Part shown: piece after piece, positions 47,812 through 60,767 of the stretch
How the letters are laid out: the number at the start of each line of letters is the position of its first letter
Numbering within the stretch: the first letter of the stretch is position 1
NCBI RefSeq assembly: GCF_945859685.1
Contig: NC_079149.1
Span: 19,627,118 to 19,691,117 of the forward strand
From: Eupeodes corollae
Lineage: Eukaryota; Arthropoda; Insecta; Diptera; Syrphidae
Reading direction: 5' to 3'
DNA length: 64,000 bases
Notes under the pieces: generated by a model
The model's database searches: none
Told to the model about the DNA's origin: nothing
What the model saw: the letters and a program-made list of their open reading frames with translations, nothing else
Position numbers and translations under genes: made by a program

Positions 47812-49442
47812 TTTAACTTCCTATAAGATTTGCAGAATTGAAAATTTTGATATTTCTCGACGTTTCAAGGTCTCTAGAATCTTAAAAAAAATGTTTAGAG
47901 AGTTGTTTGTGCGTGCGTGTTTACGTACGCTCGTACGTCTGTACATCCGTTCGTCCGAAATTGTGGGTAACCCGAAACATCTCATGAACCAATACGCTAG
48001 CGAATTGAGTTAAATTTAAAAATTGAAAAAATCAATTAACCGTTTTTTTGTAAATAAAAATAAATATTTACCAACTCGAATATTTTACAAAAAAAAATGA
48101 TTTATCCCCCAAATAATTGATTTTTAACGTTTTTTGACATATGGTCAAATTTTTAAGAAATCGAACTGACAGTTTTTTACACAAAAATCAAAACTTTAAA
48201 AAAAAAAAAACATTAAAAAAAGACTAAAATATGGTAAAAGTTGATTTTTGACTTAAATGTCTATATTAAAATTGAAGTTATTGCCTTCAAAGTAATTTTG
48301 TCTTATAAAAAATACTGTTTTTGACATATATTAAAATTTGTATACAAATTTAACAGTCAGTTATTTTTTCAACCAGAACGCAAAATTTGTGTTTTGTTGG
48401 AAATCTATCCATAGTATAGTAGTATAAATACTACCGATAAAAGTTAAAGTACTACGGATAGGTTTTTGACATTTATACGAGTCTCGAATGGAACTTATGT
48501 TATTTCATTTTCAAATGTTGGTACGATTGATATTGCATTTGTATCTCGATGGCTGTGTTCGTTGAGTAGTTGTGCATTTCAAATCATGTGTTTTCCATTG
48601 TGAAAAAAATCAATCTCTTACTGTTGATATTATTTAGTGTTGTTAATGAAAATGGACAAACTGGGCTTGTTTTGCAAGAGAAAACAATAGAAAAGATCAT
48701 TAAGTTTTGCTTTGTTTGCACCAAAAGTTTATCTCAGTTTAGATTAAATAAATCTTTTAAGTGTTTCCACCGCACAAGAAGATTTAAAAATGATTAAGTA
48801 TGACAGCACTTTCTAAAATGAAAAAGGCGTTTCGATGTTTCTTACGAAGTAGACGTGAGATAGTTTGATTCGTTTAAACAATGAAGAACTGCATACTTCA
48901 TGTGGAATTTTGTGTTTTATTTGATTAAACCAAAGCTATATTTTTTGTTTTGCTCATTTCAACTCGATTCAGGCATATAAGGAATTGAGGCCAGGTTCAA
49001 GCTCTCTTCAACACCACATGTTAATTTAGTAGCTTACGAACAAACTCGCTTCTTGAAATTTTTATTTTATGTCAAAATGTTTGGTTAAAACTTTGAAATT
49101 GACTGCCAAAATGTTCTCTTACCATTTCTTCTTAAAAATTGTCCATTTTAATAGTTTTAGTTATTTTTTTTTTGCTGAAGTTAATTTTAAATTTGTATTT
49201 TTACAAACCTTTCTTATATCTGTGTTTTTTTTATTAATATTCAGATAGGTCTTTTTTCAGTCCTACCAATTTTAAAATACAAAAAGCTGGCTACTGCCAA
49301 TGGCTTTTCTACTATACTATTTATAGAACGCCAAAAAAACAAGGGTATTCTTATAACTATTTGTAAAAGGTTCAAGCAAAAACAAATTTACAGACGGAAA
49401 GGGAAGTTAATAGTATTGGTTGCGTCCCAGCTTTTTTTTTTA
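47812..49442 (-). repeat. Family Z copy with foreign sequence inside
   Basis: The right-end blocks lie at 47812-47960 (AACTTCCTATAAGATTTGCA, GATATTTCTCGACGTTTCAA, GTGCGTGCGTGTTTACG) and diverged tandem units continue to about 48370. The left-end blocks appear only at 49390-49442 (ACAGACGGAAAGGGAAGTTA, GGTTGCGTCCCAGC). Between them about 1 kb, starting near a hairpin at 48405-48461, is not family Z. Either a nested element or a rearrangement explains this. Confidence 0.5.
48405..48461. repeat. Nested hairpin
   Basis: CTATCCATAGTA (48405-48416) pairs with TACTACGGATAG (48450-48461) with one mismatch. Inside, GTAGTAT (48419-48425) and ATACTAC (48428-48434) form a second perfect stem. It could be the end of an element inserted into the family Z copy, or a cruciform-prone site. 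Confidence 0.6.
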
Positions 49443-52089
49443 CTCAGGAATTCAAATTCTAAAAAAAAAAAAAAACATTCAAGAAAAAAATAATAATGAT
49501 CTTAAGAATTCTCTTTTAGAAAATATTTCTTACTGAAACTTTGAAGGAAGAAATATGTAAACAAATTTCGTCTTTCAAAACTGGGTCAAAATATTGTTTA
49601 ATAATTATAAAGAGTATTGAAAATCAAAACAAGGATTTTCAAAATTCCTTACAAATATGGTAATCTTTTAAGATAAGGTATGAAATATGTTTTCATAAGT
49701 AAGAAAAATTCCAGGGATTGAATTTAGAGAAATTACTCTTTTGCATAAAAACTTTGTTTTTCAAAATTTCATACAAAAATTGGTTATTTTTCGAAATTTT
49801 AAATCTTTTCTCACAATTTTTTTAAAAATAAATGTTTTCGAAGAAGAAATAACGAATAATTAAAAATGGCAATTTTAATTTCGTTTTAAAACAAATATCG
49901 ATCACTTTTCTAGGCCAAGTTAAAACAGCTCCTTCAACCCTTTTTTCCTTTCCTTAAGGTCGTACTGCGTCCTTGCATTCTTATCATTAAAAAAAGCTAG
50001 AATTTAACTTAATGTTCCCTTAAGTATGTTAAATCTTTCTTAAAGCCTTAAATCGTATATATAGTTCCACTTAGCACTTGATTCTATACTTTCAAGGGAA
50101 AGCACTAAAGGAAAATCAAAAATTATCGATTCATGATTTTTAAAACGAAAATAATATACATTTTATTTATTCTAAAAGAATATTGTTGTTTCAAGTGGAA
50201 ATGTTATTATTTTTCTTTTTTCAAATTCTATGCGGTGATGAAAATGCTGAATAAAAAAATATTTAAGAGCCATTATCCAACACCCAATTCTAAAAAAAAA
50301 ATTGAAAGTCTTTGTCAATTTAAATGTTCCTTCATTTACTTCAAAGTTGCGGAAGAAAAGAAAAAGTGAAAGTAAAGAAAAAAACATCTCAAAAATCTTA
50401 AGTAGGAATTTTTTGAAGAATATTGTATACAAAAAAGGAAATTGAATTTCATAGGGAAACCCTCTTTTGGTATCATAATTCGGAGGAAGGTAAAAAAGAC
50501 AAAAGGAAAAGCGAAAAAACACCCGAATTAAGTCCTAAGAAATGCTCAAGCTCATGAAGTGATGAAAATTTGGTAAAGTGTCGTGAAAACCTTTTGAGAA
50601 GAAAATATGAAAAAAAAAGAAATCTTTACAAGAAGAAGAAAAAAGAAACTTATTATTTCCTCTCAACTAGATGATGGTGAAAAATAATGAAAAGTTTATT
50701 ACAAACGAGGGACAGAGGGAATAATGTAATTAATTCCACAGGATGGTGATTTTGGAAAATTAATTTTCAAAAAAAAAGATACTTTCACTTTTTCTCTGCC
50801 TTTACCTTTGCAATCCAAAAGAGTGATTGTGAAAAATATGAACATAGGTTTAGGCGACGACCGACATTGCAATTTTATTTTTGTAAAAACTTTTTTTTGT
50901 AGGTTGGAAAAATTAGAAATTTTCCCCAAACTTAACTTCAATTAACAAAAAGAAAAAAGACAAACAACAATAAAACAATACTTTGCTACTGTTACTGTGT
51001 TTTGTGTGTATCATGTCATGGCAATTGAATGAGTCATGTAGAAAATTGTTTGAAAGTAATTAAGACAAGTCGAGATTGTTTTGTATCTATAAAGGCCCAA
51101 TTATGTGAGTTGATTCAAGTGTAAAACAGTAAAACACATTGGCATTGTTAGATACTTTTGAAAAGACTTAACTGGTAGGATACGTTTTGTTTTCTAAGTA
51201 CCTGCTCTATCACGTAGCTAAATACTTTGGAAAGATTTTTGTAGAAAGTATCATAGCCATGCAGGGTGCAAATATAATGAAAGACGAAAGATGAGTTTTT
51301 GGGAGTACTTGAAGTAATTATGTTTTTGATATAATGCAGGAGTGTAGGTGTCGTTAAAGAAAGAATTTTCAAAATGTAATAACAAAAAAAATCATATTTT
51401 TGAAATATGATGTAAATTAAAAATTGTAATGATAGGGTTTGAGTGTAACAACAACATTTTATTATGCTACCATATGGCCTAAAGTTATTTGCCTTAAGTG
51501 TGCAGCTCGATCATCAAGCTCATTTGCTTATTTAAACTGCTTAGTCTTTAGCTTTTTCTGATTGATTCACCGACTACACTGATTGTCAAAATTAGGTTTT
51601 TAAAATTTGTGTTTTTAAAAATGTTAAAGTCAACAAAAAACCGCGGTTTTATGGCAAAAGCTTCTCAAGTTGTTCGTTAGTTTTTAAATTGTGCCATAAA
51701 TGGCAAACGACTTTGAAAAATTGAAGAATTTTCCCTTCTTTTTTACCTCTTACTTCTAATACTACAAATGCTAGGTCCAAGTTGCAAATTTTGGGAACAA
51801 CTGTTGTTCGTGGAAAGAGTTCTGGTGTTAAGCGTATTGACACTTAAAAGGGTCCCATTTTCTTCGTCTAGTATCAATGATATTGCTTTAGAAAGCAATG
51901 GTTTTGAGAAATTGAATTATTTTCTGGTTCTCAAAGATTTTTATCAGTTTCTGTTTCAGTTCTGCTTCTTATAGGTTATCATTTCAAAAAACGACCATTT
52001 TGTTTTGACTAGTACAGCTTTGGATTTTGAAGTTTTTCCGTAAACCCTTCGGGAAGTGTCTTTAAGGTTTTTGTTACCTAAGTTTTACA
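49443..52089. other. AT-rich non-coding stretch
   Basis: About 2.6 kb. Both strands have opposing open frames at 50133-50522, but they are Lys/Phe-rich low-complexity shadows. No domain or terminal repeat was recognised. Confidence 0.45.
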
Positions 52090-52620
52090 TTGGCTCCTGA
52101 AATTTGCAATATGATTATACTTATACTATTGAATATGTTTTTAGATTTCTCACAATAGGTCATTCGTTTCGAGATCTAGCTTCTGGTTTTCGAATGATTC
52201 GAAGCACTGTAAGTAACATTGCCTTGGAAACTAGCGTTATCATATTGGAACAACTTGTGGAAGAATATATGCCCATACCAACAGCTCGCTTTCGAAATAT
52301 TATAGACGATTACTACTGGCTCTGGAAATTTCCTAACTGTTTCGGCAGTATTTATGGCAGTCATTGCCAAAGTCAGTGTTTATCAAATTTTGCTTTATTT
52401 GCTGTTTTAATGTAAGCTGTAGCTGATGCTAATAGAGGAAAACAAAGTGATGCTAATACATTTTCTGGATCTAATTTGTTTAAATTACTTCAAGCATTGA
52501 TTTTCCAAATTTTTTGATCAATGATGAGGTTTATCCCCTTAAAAATTTTTTTGTAAGACCTTATCCAAGAAGAAACTTAAATGCTCAAACAGAAAACTTC
52601 CAATAAAAACTTACCAGAAA
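52090..52620 (+). pseudogene. PIF/Harbinger transposase relic
   Basis: A 103-codon frame (52104-52415) shows R-F-L-T-I-G-H-S-F-R-D-L-A, then R-S-T-V-S-N-I-A-L-E-T, E-E-Y-M-P-I-P-T, and W-K-F-P-N-C-F-G-S-I-Y-G-S-H, the block that in Harbinger transposases (HARBI1-like) contains the first catalytic Asp. Here the Asp of I-D-G is Tyr. After a stop the remnant continues with A-V-A-D-A-N-R-G and, by 52550, P-L-K-I-F-L and R-P-Y-P-R-R-N-L-like residues across shifts. The later catalytic residues are not identifiable, so it is dead. No TIR pair was found. Confidence 0.7.
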
Positions 52621-52699
52621 ACTTATAAATTTATACAACTTCTTCTTCCTTTTTATAATATTTAAGGGTGTAAAGCCATAACATTGATCGGCTTTGGAC

Positions 52700-52985
52700 G
52701 GTTGTAATTAAACGTTTATGGCTGAATCACAAACACGCTTCAGGTTCGACTTCGTCTGCCTTTCTGTGAGCCTGCTTCGAGGTTGCTTTGAATGACATTT
52801 CTATTATTTCATCCCTCCAAAGAGCAAATATTTTGTTTGTTGACATTTTTACAGCTGTTGAGCTATCAGATAAAGCAAATGTTCAGATAATTGATGGCTG
52901 AAACACAAACACGCTTCAGCTTCGGCTTCGCCTGACGTTTACGAGCTTAGCCACAGGAATTCAATGCATGCTATCACAATGAAGC
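52700..52985. repeat. Two-unit diverged direct repeat
   Basis: ATGGCTGAATCACAAACACG with CTTCAGGTTCGACTTCG (52719-52756) is repeated as ATGGCTGAAACACAAACACG with CTTCAGCTTCGGCTTCG (52893-52930), 174 bp apart. The blocks are GC-richer than their surroundings. They sit just downstream of the Harbinger relic and might belong to its non-coding end or to a MITE. Confidence 0.55.
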
Positions 52986-53541
52986 TTCGACCTCACGTTT
53001 CATTTGACAATCGTAAGGAACAATTTTAGATACAATTTTGAACACATGACACAAAGAGCCGTAGCTTGAACATAGTTTTTCACTAAGAAGTTTTTATTTT
53101 TATATTGAAAAAAAGTACATACGCACTTTAAAAAATCAATGTGTATTTGTTTGATCTGAAAACAGAACGTCATTAAGAAACAGAAATCAATCATATCCTT
53201 ATGATTAAATTTTTCATGACCAATTTCGATAAATTTACGAATTCCGCCCTGAAAGTTTTGAATCATGGATTTGTAAAGCATTCACTTAGACCTTATCTTC
53301 TGAACTCAGAATAAAAAGCTAAAAGTTGCTCGATACTTTATTAGAAGATTTATTCCATTCGTAGCGGCAACTACAAAAATAACACGTTCATTAAACTTCT
53401 CTGACAGCTACCAAGCGGTCTATTAAAATAGAAAAATCTTGTTGGAACACCCTTTAACTTCATCAGTTTAAAAGAAAGTTATTATGGTCAAAATTATGTT
53501 GCTTAAAAAGAGACTCTACGACCCACCATAATACGTTTCCA

Positions 53542-55210
53542 TTATTTCCTTACTTACTTAGGTCCTCAGACCCTTAAGGTCCATATGGCCTCTACTACGC
53601 CAACGCCCCATCGTGTGCGGTTTCCGGAGATGTGTTTCAGCTCCCTCCAATTCTTGCCTAGTGACGATGATTCCTCCTCGACTGTTCTGCGGCATGTGTT
53701 TCTTGGTCGTCCAGTTCTTCTTCGTTCCTTTAATTCCACTGCATTGCTTGGCCTGCACTGCAGTCGTTACCTTTTCAAAGCTTATGTCCAATCCATTGCC
53801 ACTTACGCCTTCGTATTAAAGAATCTATAGGTTTCTGGCTTGTACTTTTATAAAGGACCTCATTTGATATACGGTTTGGACAGAAAATCCTTAGGATGTT
53901 ACGAAAACATCTATTCACGAAGGTTTTTCGCTTTCTTGAAATAGCTAAAGTAACCTTCCAAGTGCTACACCCATAAAGAAGCACAGATTCGACATTCGTG
54001 CCAAACAGTCGTAGCTTTGTTCTTAAGCTGATAGAGTTATTCCTCCAAATTTTCGACAGCATAGCGAACGCCGCTTTTGCTTTGCCCATGCGGCAGATGA
54101 CGTCTTGTTCGGTTCCACCTTCGATGAAGACGATACTTCAAAATATTTAAAGTTCTCAACTTTTTCCATCGGTTGCGAGGAAATATTTATTTGAGAGGAT
54201 GGTTGGGTTCCGTGGCTGATCATTTTTATTTTGCCGGAATTAATTTGTAGCCCCACGACTTCTGCTTCTCTTTCCATATTTGTTGTCATTTGATGGAGAC
54301 ACATGATTCTTTATGAGAGAGTAAGCAAACATCGTCCGCGTTATCCAAGTGCTTTAAATAGGATGTCAAGTCTGTTGCTCGCAGTACATCTCTTATCACC
54401 AACAAAAACAATATTGGCAACAGAATACAGCCCTGTCTGACTCCGCTAAATGGATTTCAAAATCCCCTGGCAACCTATTTACTATCGTGAAGAACGTGAC
54501 ACTTGGATCCGTCATAAGTTGCCTTTATAATATAGCAATTAGTTTTTCTGGAATGCCTCTCCCCCTCATAGCTAATTAGATGTAATCCCTGTTGATACCA
54601 TCAAAGACGTTCTCGAAGTCCATGAACAGCAGTTATAGTGGTGCTCGATATTCAACACACTGCTCCAATAATGATCCGCAGAGTGTTGATATGATCAATA
54701 CAGGAGGATCCAGAGCTGCTTCGGCTTCGAGTGTGGCCTCAAGGTGTTCTCTGATGCGTTCCAGTATGATTTTTGCTAATATTTTGGCACCGGCGGCGGC
54801 AGAAGAACGAAAATGTCTCTCCAATTTTCACACTTTGTAAGACCTCCTTTTTTGGGAGCTTGACGATCATTCTCTTCTTTCACAAGTCAGGGAAGCTTTC
54901 GGTGGTCCTGCTCCTGGCTTCTTTTATGAGCGGATGAAGCTGCTTTTAAAAGCTTTGCGGGAGTTCCATCCAATACTACTGCTTTGTTGTTCTTAAGTGT
55001 TTTAATTGCAGCTGTGGTCTCATCTTTATTGGGAGGTGCGGTGCGGATTCAGAAGGAATCATCTGCACTTTTTTTCAAACACTCAGTTTTGAAACCGAGA
55101 AAGTGTTCTTTTCACCTTCTCACTTGTCAATTCACCGAACTTAGCAAAGTACCGCCTACTTCTTTCACCATATGTTGCTTTGAGCTGTGTGCGCCGGTCA
55201 GCTCTTAAGT
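53542..55210 (-). mobile_element. RTE-type non-LTR retrotransposon, second lineage
   Basis: Minus-strand frames in order: A-G-A-K-I-L-A-K-I-I-L-E-R-I (54775), L-F-M-D-F-E-N-V-F-D-G (about 54625, palm block), N-A-D-D-V-C-L-L (about 54340, YADD with Tyr replaced by Asn), GLQINSGKIKMI (54240), LRTKLRLFGTNVESVLLYG (54020), W-Q-W-I-G-H (53785), then a C-terminal block ending S-E-D-L-like residues. The 3' end reads CCTAAGTAAGTAAGG, short tandem TAAG repeats as in RTE elements. Frames are broken in several places. It is distinct from the family at 4165. Confidence 0.75.
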
Positions 55211-55384
55211 TATTCTTTACGTTTCCATTGGATCCCTTAAAAACTTAAGAAAGATATTTTTGACTTAAATGACTTTATGAATTACAGAGACCATCCAAAA
55301 TGTGTTTTAAATTTCAATGCAAAAAGTAACTCCTGAAGTTTTTTAAAGTGCTTTCTGCACATTTTGATTTTTATTATCGGTACT

Positions 55385-55485
55385 AATCAAGTCTCTAAGG
55401 AAATTTATTTCGGAGGTCTTGAAATATCGAAAAAATTAAAATTTTTCAAATAGAAAACAGGACCGATTACAAAAATTTCTAACTT
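55385..55485 (+). repeat. Family Z right-end fragment
   Basis: Degenerate version of the right end: TGAAATATCGAAAAAATTAA, then TTCAAATAG and GGACCGATTACAAAAATTTC. Weaker than other copies. Confidence 0.4.
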
Positions 55486-57387
55486 AAAATTATAAATCCG
55501 GATTTCTTAACGGGGCAATATTGTCAAAAACCACAAGTCTTTACATTTCAAAAACCCTTTAGTTCCCTCCTGTTGGGGGAAACTACTTACTTCATTCAGG
55601 CTTTTCTTGTTTTTGTTAGCAAATCTTACCTCATGTCGCAAATTAAAAAACTATAAGTTTAAACTTGTTTAAAACTTTTTAACCAACTTGTTATGTAGGT
55701 TTAACCATCAAACTCTAAGCATTTATCCTTTTACAGTCTTTTATACAGCATATAGGTAGGTTCTCTTCGTATATGTTTTATGAAAAAAGAAAACATACTC
55801 TCTTGGGTATTTTATTTATCTATGAAGTCTTTAGACATAAATTGAATAGAAAACCAAGCAATTAGTTGCTCCTTTTAACGAAAGAAAATCCTTTTAAGTT
55901 TTTATCACATATGAACTTTATATCTAGAGAAGACTAAAAGCGAAGATATTAGATCGTTAAAACTGAACATCCATCCACTATACTGCTTTTTTTATTTGGT
56001 GTGAATAAGTTTAAAGGGTGTCTCTTTAAGCAATTACTCTTTTAACCATCACCGCCTCAAACATAACCTCATCTTTAAATTATGTATACATACATACGTA
56101 GGTATTACTTAATGTGCGGATATAGTCAACTTATAAAGCAATCAAGTTGGCACTAAGAACAGCCGCAGCCTTTATACTCTATAAAATGTAGATAGATGCT
56201 ATAACGTTTAAGTTTCGAGACTTATGACTTTATATAGAGACGAAAAATCTTGTGATGCACAAAACCTAACGCAGTAGTTGCCAAGTATGGTGTTGATAGT
56301 TGCATTTTGGTTTTTACTCGTCGTCATCGTCGTCGTCGTTGCCTTGAACTATAATTCTTAAGGCGAAGATTTGAGGACTTCTTTTGACTTTTTTTTCTTG
56401 GATTTTGGTCCTCTTATGAAATGGAAGAGAGCAACAGGGACATTCCGATGCACCCCCACCTTCTTCGTGTATCATACGTCGTTGTCGTCGTCGTCGTCGT
56501 CGTCGTCTTCATCTTCATCTTTTGTAAATCTTTATTTGAAGATGATCTATATATTATCCTGCTTATAGTGCCAAGTTTATGAGGCATCCACCTAAATATA
56601 ATTGTTTGACTACCCATTACCAATTCCATCAGAATAAAAATGTAGAGAGGTAGGCGCATCAGGACTCAAGACGCAGAATGGGGTTGTTTATATTCTTTGT
56701 TTTTATTATCCTCGTGTATAGAAACATCCTTGAATAAACAAATAAGAATATTATTTTATGTACAGAAACAGATATAGGACAACGACGACGACGAAGAACG
56801 AAGGCTTTTCCTTTTCCATTTATAAAGTTTCCAAGGAAAGTCTATATGAAAAACATTCCACATATCAGGACACAATACATAATAATGCCTTATGAGGACG
56901 CGAGGGAAGAAGAGAAAAACATTGGTGGAGGCATCCAACGACAATTAGACGAAGATCTCGAGCGAGGAAACAAAAGAGCTTAGGTTCAGCTATTTTAGCG
57001 TATTTTTTGTTGTTGTTCTTGTGGTGCCATTTTATGTTGCATAAATCGAATGTAGCTCAAGGCTGTTTTATAGATATTATGAGATTGAGAGGGTGGGGGG
57101 AGGGTGGCAGGCTGAATGGAGTCTATATTTCTATGGACTGTTGATAGGCTCAGAGTATTCCTATAGCAATCTTCAAAATTTGGAATGGGGGTAAAATAGA
57201 AAATCAATTTTGTTCATTATTATAATTTTTGGCAAAAGTTATTGGTTGCTTGGTTGGTTTTTTTTTAAGGATGATGGTGTTGGTTGGTTGAATTTTTAAA
57301 AAATTTCAAAATAATGAGCTCCACGTTGCCACGTAGGAACAAAGTATATCTAAATAGACACCTTTACATAAATACCAAAGAAAGGTA
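55486..57387. other. Non-coding stretch with trinucleotide microsatellites
   Basis: About 1.9 kb. TCG/TCA-rich runs lie at 56320-56340 and a (CGT)n tract at 56478-56508 continues into TCATCT units. Frames crossing them give Ser or Thr runs and are not genes. Confidence 0.5.
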
Positions 57388-58419
57388 CAGGGTGGATCAA
57401 AAGTGACTTCCGGAAATACATTTTCTGTATGTCTTAAAAAATCTTAAAAATTAAAAGACCATTTGATATTCCTTTCATTGTTTTTGAACACGCTCTTGAC
57501 ATTTTTAAAAAGAGGCAATTTGATTATTCAATTGACCAAAACAAGAATGATTTGTTTAGGTTAAGTACGTGCGATTATTTTATTCGTTGCGAGTGTGGAT
57601 AATGTGGAACGCGAATAATAAATAAAGTTTGACAGTTCGTATCAACTACATTTTGTTTGGCGAAAAATAAATTTGTTTTCTTAGATTTATTAATATATGA
57701 TATTGAAAGGAAAATTATGCATCACAAATAAATTAGAAACTATATTGCTTTCGTTTTGTTAAGAATATGTGTAGAAATACATAAATATGTCTTCAAACGT
57801 ATATAAACTCACATTTTGTAATTCATTCGTCGTTCGTTGGTCGCGATAATGTAAATACTGCCTTAATGCAAAAATCTGTTTGGTTTGTTCATGATTTAAC
57901 GCACACTTTCTCACATGTAGTCCTTCACAATAATTAGGGTTTTTCTTATTAAGCTAGTAGCAGTGGCTGAGCCCGTGCGTCTGTATGAGCAGAGTTTGAT
58001 CAAAGCCTTTCAATTTATTAATAAAGCACTATCGAGAAATGTACTTTCAAGAATTTTGGAACTTATCATTTGTCTCTTTCATACCATTCGAAACATACGT
58101 GAGCGAAAACAGAAAAACAGATGTTTTTTGACAGATCAGTTCAAATGTGTTCTTAGAGTTAAAAAAAAGCCTAATATTTATTCAAACCAAAATGTCAGCC
58201 TAATTTTCTCATCTTTTTAATTGAGTAATTTTGTTATTGACAATATTCTGGTTATGATTCTTCTTGTCCAAATTGGATCTTGAACGGCAAGAACTGTAAT
58301 TCGTTTCTTAAGACTCTTCGCAATGAAATAGAGAAACACTGCGTTGGTCAGCCCTAATTCGTGTCAATGTTTCTAGACTTTCCACAGTTTTTTAAAAAAT
58401 TGCCGAAGTAGATAACCTT

Positions 58420-59110
58420 AAGGGCCTTGCACATGAGAGTGAACAACAAATGAACGAATAGATGAACAAACTTGATTTCACACACTTCAAAAAGCCAATT
58501 TCAAACAAAATCACATTTAAATTATAAGCAACCAATTGACACTTATGTTAGGATAATAAAATTTGCATTTTGTTCGGTCTTTAAAACAAGACAATTTTGT
58601 ATAAACAATTTGGTAATAACGAATTGCAGCGTATTTGCTATGAACTGTCAAGCTCTATTCGCGTTCCACATACCATCCACACTGCAACGAACAAATTGTT
58701 TGCGCTCAACTTAACCTCAGAATAATATCACTCTTGTTTTGTTTTTGTGTGAAAGATCATGGCTGAGGAAAATATGGAGACAAAATTTATAATTCGTAGC
58801 TGTCTGCGAATAGAAATAAAGCTCATGTAAGAGAAAAGTCAAAATACCTAAAGTTCGCAGTTCGTAGCTCATGGGCAAGATGCTTTACGAAAACTAACAA
58901 AAACAACTGTCAAACTCAACTTGCGTTACACGTACAATCCACACTTTAACGAATAAAATGTTTGCAAGCGACTTATCCTACAGATTTCATTCTAGTCTTT
59001 CTTCTACATCTGTCATAACGAATGAAAACAAGCCATTTGAAAGAAATGTCATAATGAACGAATGTTGGTTCAATCGTTGTTCGTTGGTCGACCTCATGTA
59101 AATAGTCCTT
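58420..59110. mobile_element. MITE with imperfect terminal inverted repeats
   Basis: AAGGGCCTTGCACATGAG at the left (about 58421-58438) and CTCATGTAAATAGTCCTT at the right (59093-59110) are inverted copies, 13 of 18 matching. A further copy of the right end occurs at 57847-57866 (GATAATGTAAATACTGCCTT). Internal direct repeats (58642 and 58905 onward) share AACTGTCAA and ACAATCCACAC or ACCATCCACAC blocks. Non-coding. Confidence 0.55.
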
Positions 59111-59112
59111 AG

Positions 59113-59480
59113 TCCCCTATTACACGTTGACTCACGACTCACTTTTGACTTTCCTTATAAATTTGTATTCGATGAGGCAAGCGCTATTACACGTTGACAG
59201 TACTTTTTGAAGTTGGGTAAAATTTAGAAATCAAAATTAATAGGATTTTGGAAATGGATTCCGAAAATATCATTTGCAATTTTTCAAACAAATTCGATGT
59301 TGTTTATCTCAGCAACAAAAAAATCGAATGAAAAAGAACAGTATAAAACGTATATAAGAAAAAAGAAACGTCAAAGTGAGTCTACTTAAAATTTGCCCGA
59401 GACTCACCGGAAATTTTTGTTTGTATTTCATTTTCTCACGTCTGCTTTCTTTTTCGCACTCATGTGAGTCGTAAGTCTTG
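59113..59480. mobile_element. Small MITE
   Basis: TGACTCACGACTCAC (59128-59142) and GTGAGTCGTAAGTCT (59464-59478) are inverted copies with 14 of 15 matching. CTATTACACGTTGAC occurs twice, near 59116 and 59185. No coding capacity is seen. Confidence 0.5.
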
Positions 59481-59665
59481 AGGCATGGTGTCAAAGCAGA
59501 CTTAAATGTGACAGCCGAAATTAAATATGGCTGCTATCGTTTTCCGCACAAACACTAATAGCATTGCTAGACTTCAAAATGATCTCCTAAGTTTTATAAG
59601 TACCTGAATTAAAGCAACAGAGTTATGATTTTTAGAAATTAAGGCGAAACTTCTGACCCACCCTG

Positions 59666-60767
59666 TGTGAGTTTTATAGGTATATGAATATAATTTTGAT
59701 TGATGAGGCAAATTGGTTTTTGAGAAAAAGTTTTTTAGACTTACCCACCTAACTACCTACTAGTACATTGCCATGGGAAAGGTTCATTAGGAATATTTGC
59801 TTATGAATCCCTAATGACTTGGCTTATTTCTGAAAAAATAAAGTTCAAAGATGTTTTCTCCAGAGATCTGATATGTGTTTCTTCTTTTACCAGCTCATAT
59901 GACCCAGTTATTTGTATATGGTAGGTACCTAACCATACAATATTCGTTCCCAGCTAAAAAGCAATTAAAATGTTAAATTTCATATTTTTGCCAATTTGGA
60001 AAAGATTCGTATAAATTACAGTGACTGGAAAATTTTGTATATTTTTCTTTTTTTTGTTGTTGTGGTGGATAAAGTTATGTCCTTGTCTCTTCTTGAATAC
60101 TGTGAAATAAGCATAAAATAAAGATAGATATGGTGGAAGGTTTTGAGATGTATCTATCTATCCGAATAAGCTTTCAATTTTGTTATGCAAATTTATTGCC
60201 GTTAGTACGTACCTAACCAAAAGTTGAATAAAAGAAAAAGTTTGTATAATATTTAGGAACATTCTTATATATACATATTTTCAACTTGATGGCGGTCGAT
60301 GGATTTATTTTTATATACCTAAGCAACTTATGGTTGGATGAAAAGTTTGCTTTCAAGGAATCTAAAATGTAAACACAAGGTATGTTTTTTACTATGCGAT
60401 ATAAAATCTCTTCGTTTTTAACTCGAATACTACAAAAACAAACCAAAAATAAACGATTTTCTAATGAAAACAGAATTTGTCTATCGTCGTGTCACAGAAA
60501 AACTTTAACTTTTTTTTGGTAAGTACTCCAAATAATTTCCATAAACAAACAGAGATTCAAACAATGAGTTCTTTTGAGTTAAATTTTTGTTTGAATAACT
60601 TCTGGGTTTCTCATTTATTGTTTGTTTGTTTCACAATTTAAATTTGCAATTCCAAAACAAATTGTAAGAAGATTTTGAAAAGAGTAAAATAGTTTTTAGG
60701 GTTATTTTACCCTTGTCTCGCTTTTATAATAACCTGATTTTTTTCATTAATATTGTTCATCCAATCT
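59666..60767. other. AT-rich non-coding stretch
   Basis: About 1.1 kb with no recognised coding sequence or repeat end. Confidence 0.45.

Larger units (their letters stand above)
57388..59665. mobile_element. TIR-bounded element containing nested foldback MITEs
   Basis: CAGGGTGGATCAAAAG (57388-57403) and CTTCTGACCCACCCTG (59650-59665) are inverted copies with two mismatches, flanked by TA (57386-57387) and TG. This suggests a Tc1/mariner-like outer element. Its 2.2 kb interior has no transposase but contains at least two further TIR-bearing repeats, at 58420-59110 and 59113-59480, and arms of a foldback family at 57582-57639, 58642-58692 and 58905-58954. Confidence 0.6.

Noticed and set aside
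50133..50522. Opposing frames of 78 and 116 codons
   Set aside because: Both are Lys/Phe-rich low-complexity products of AT-rich DNA, without domain or start context.
56371..56659. Frames with Ser or Thr runs
   Set aside because: They cross a trinucleotide microsatellite and have no supporting features.
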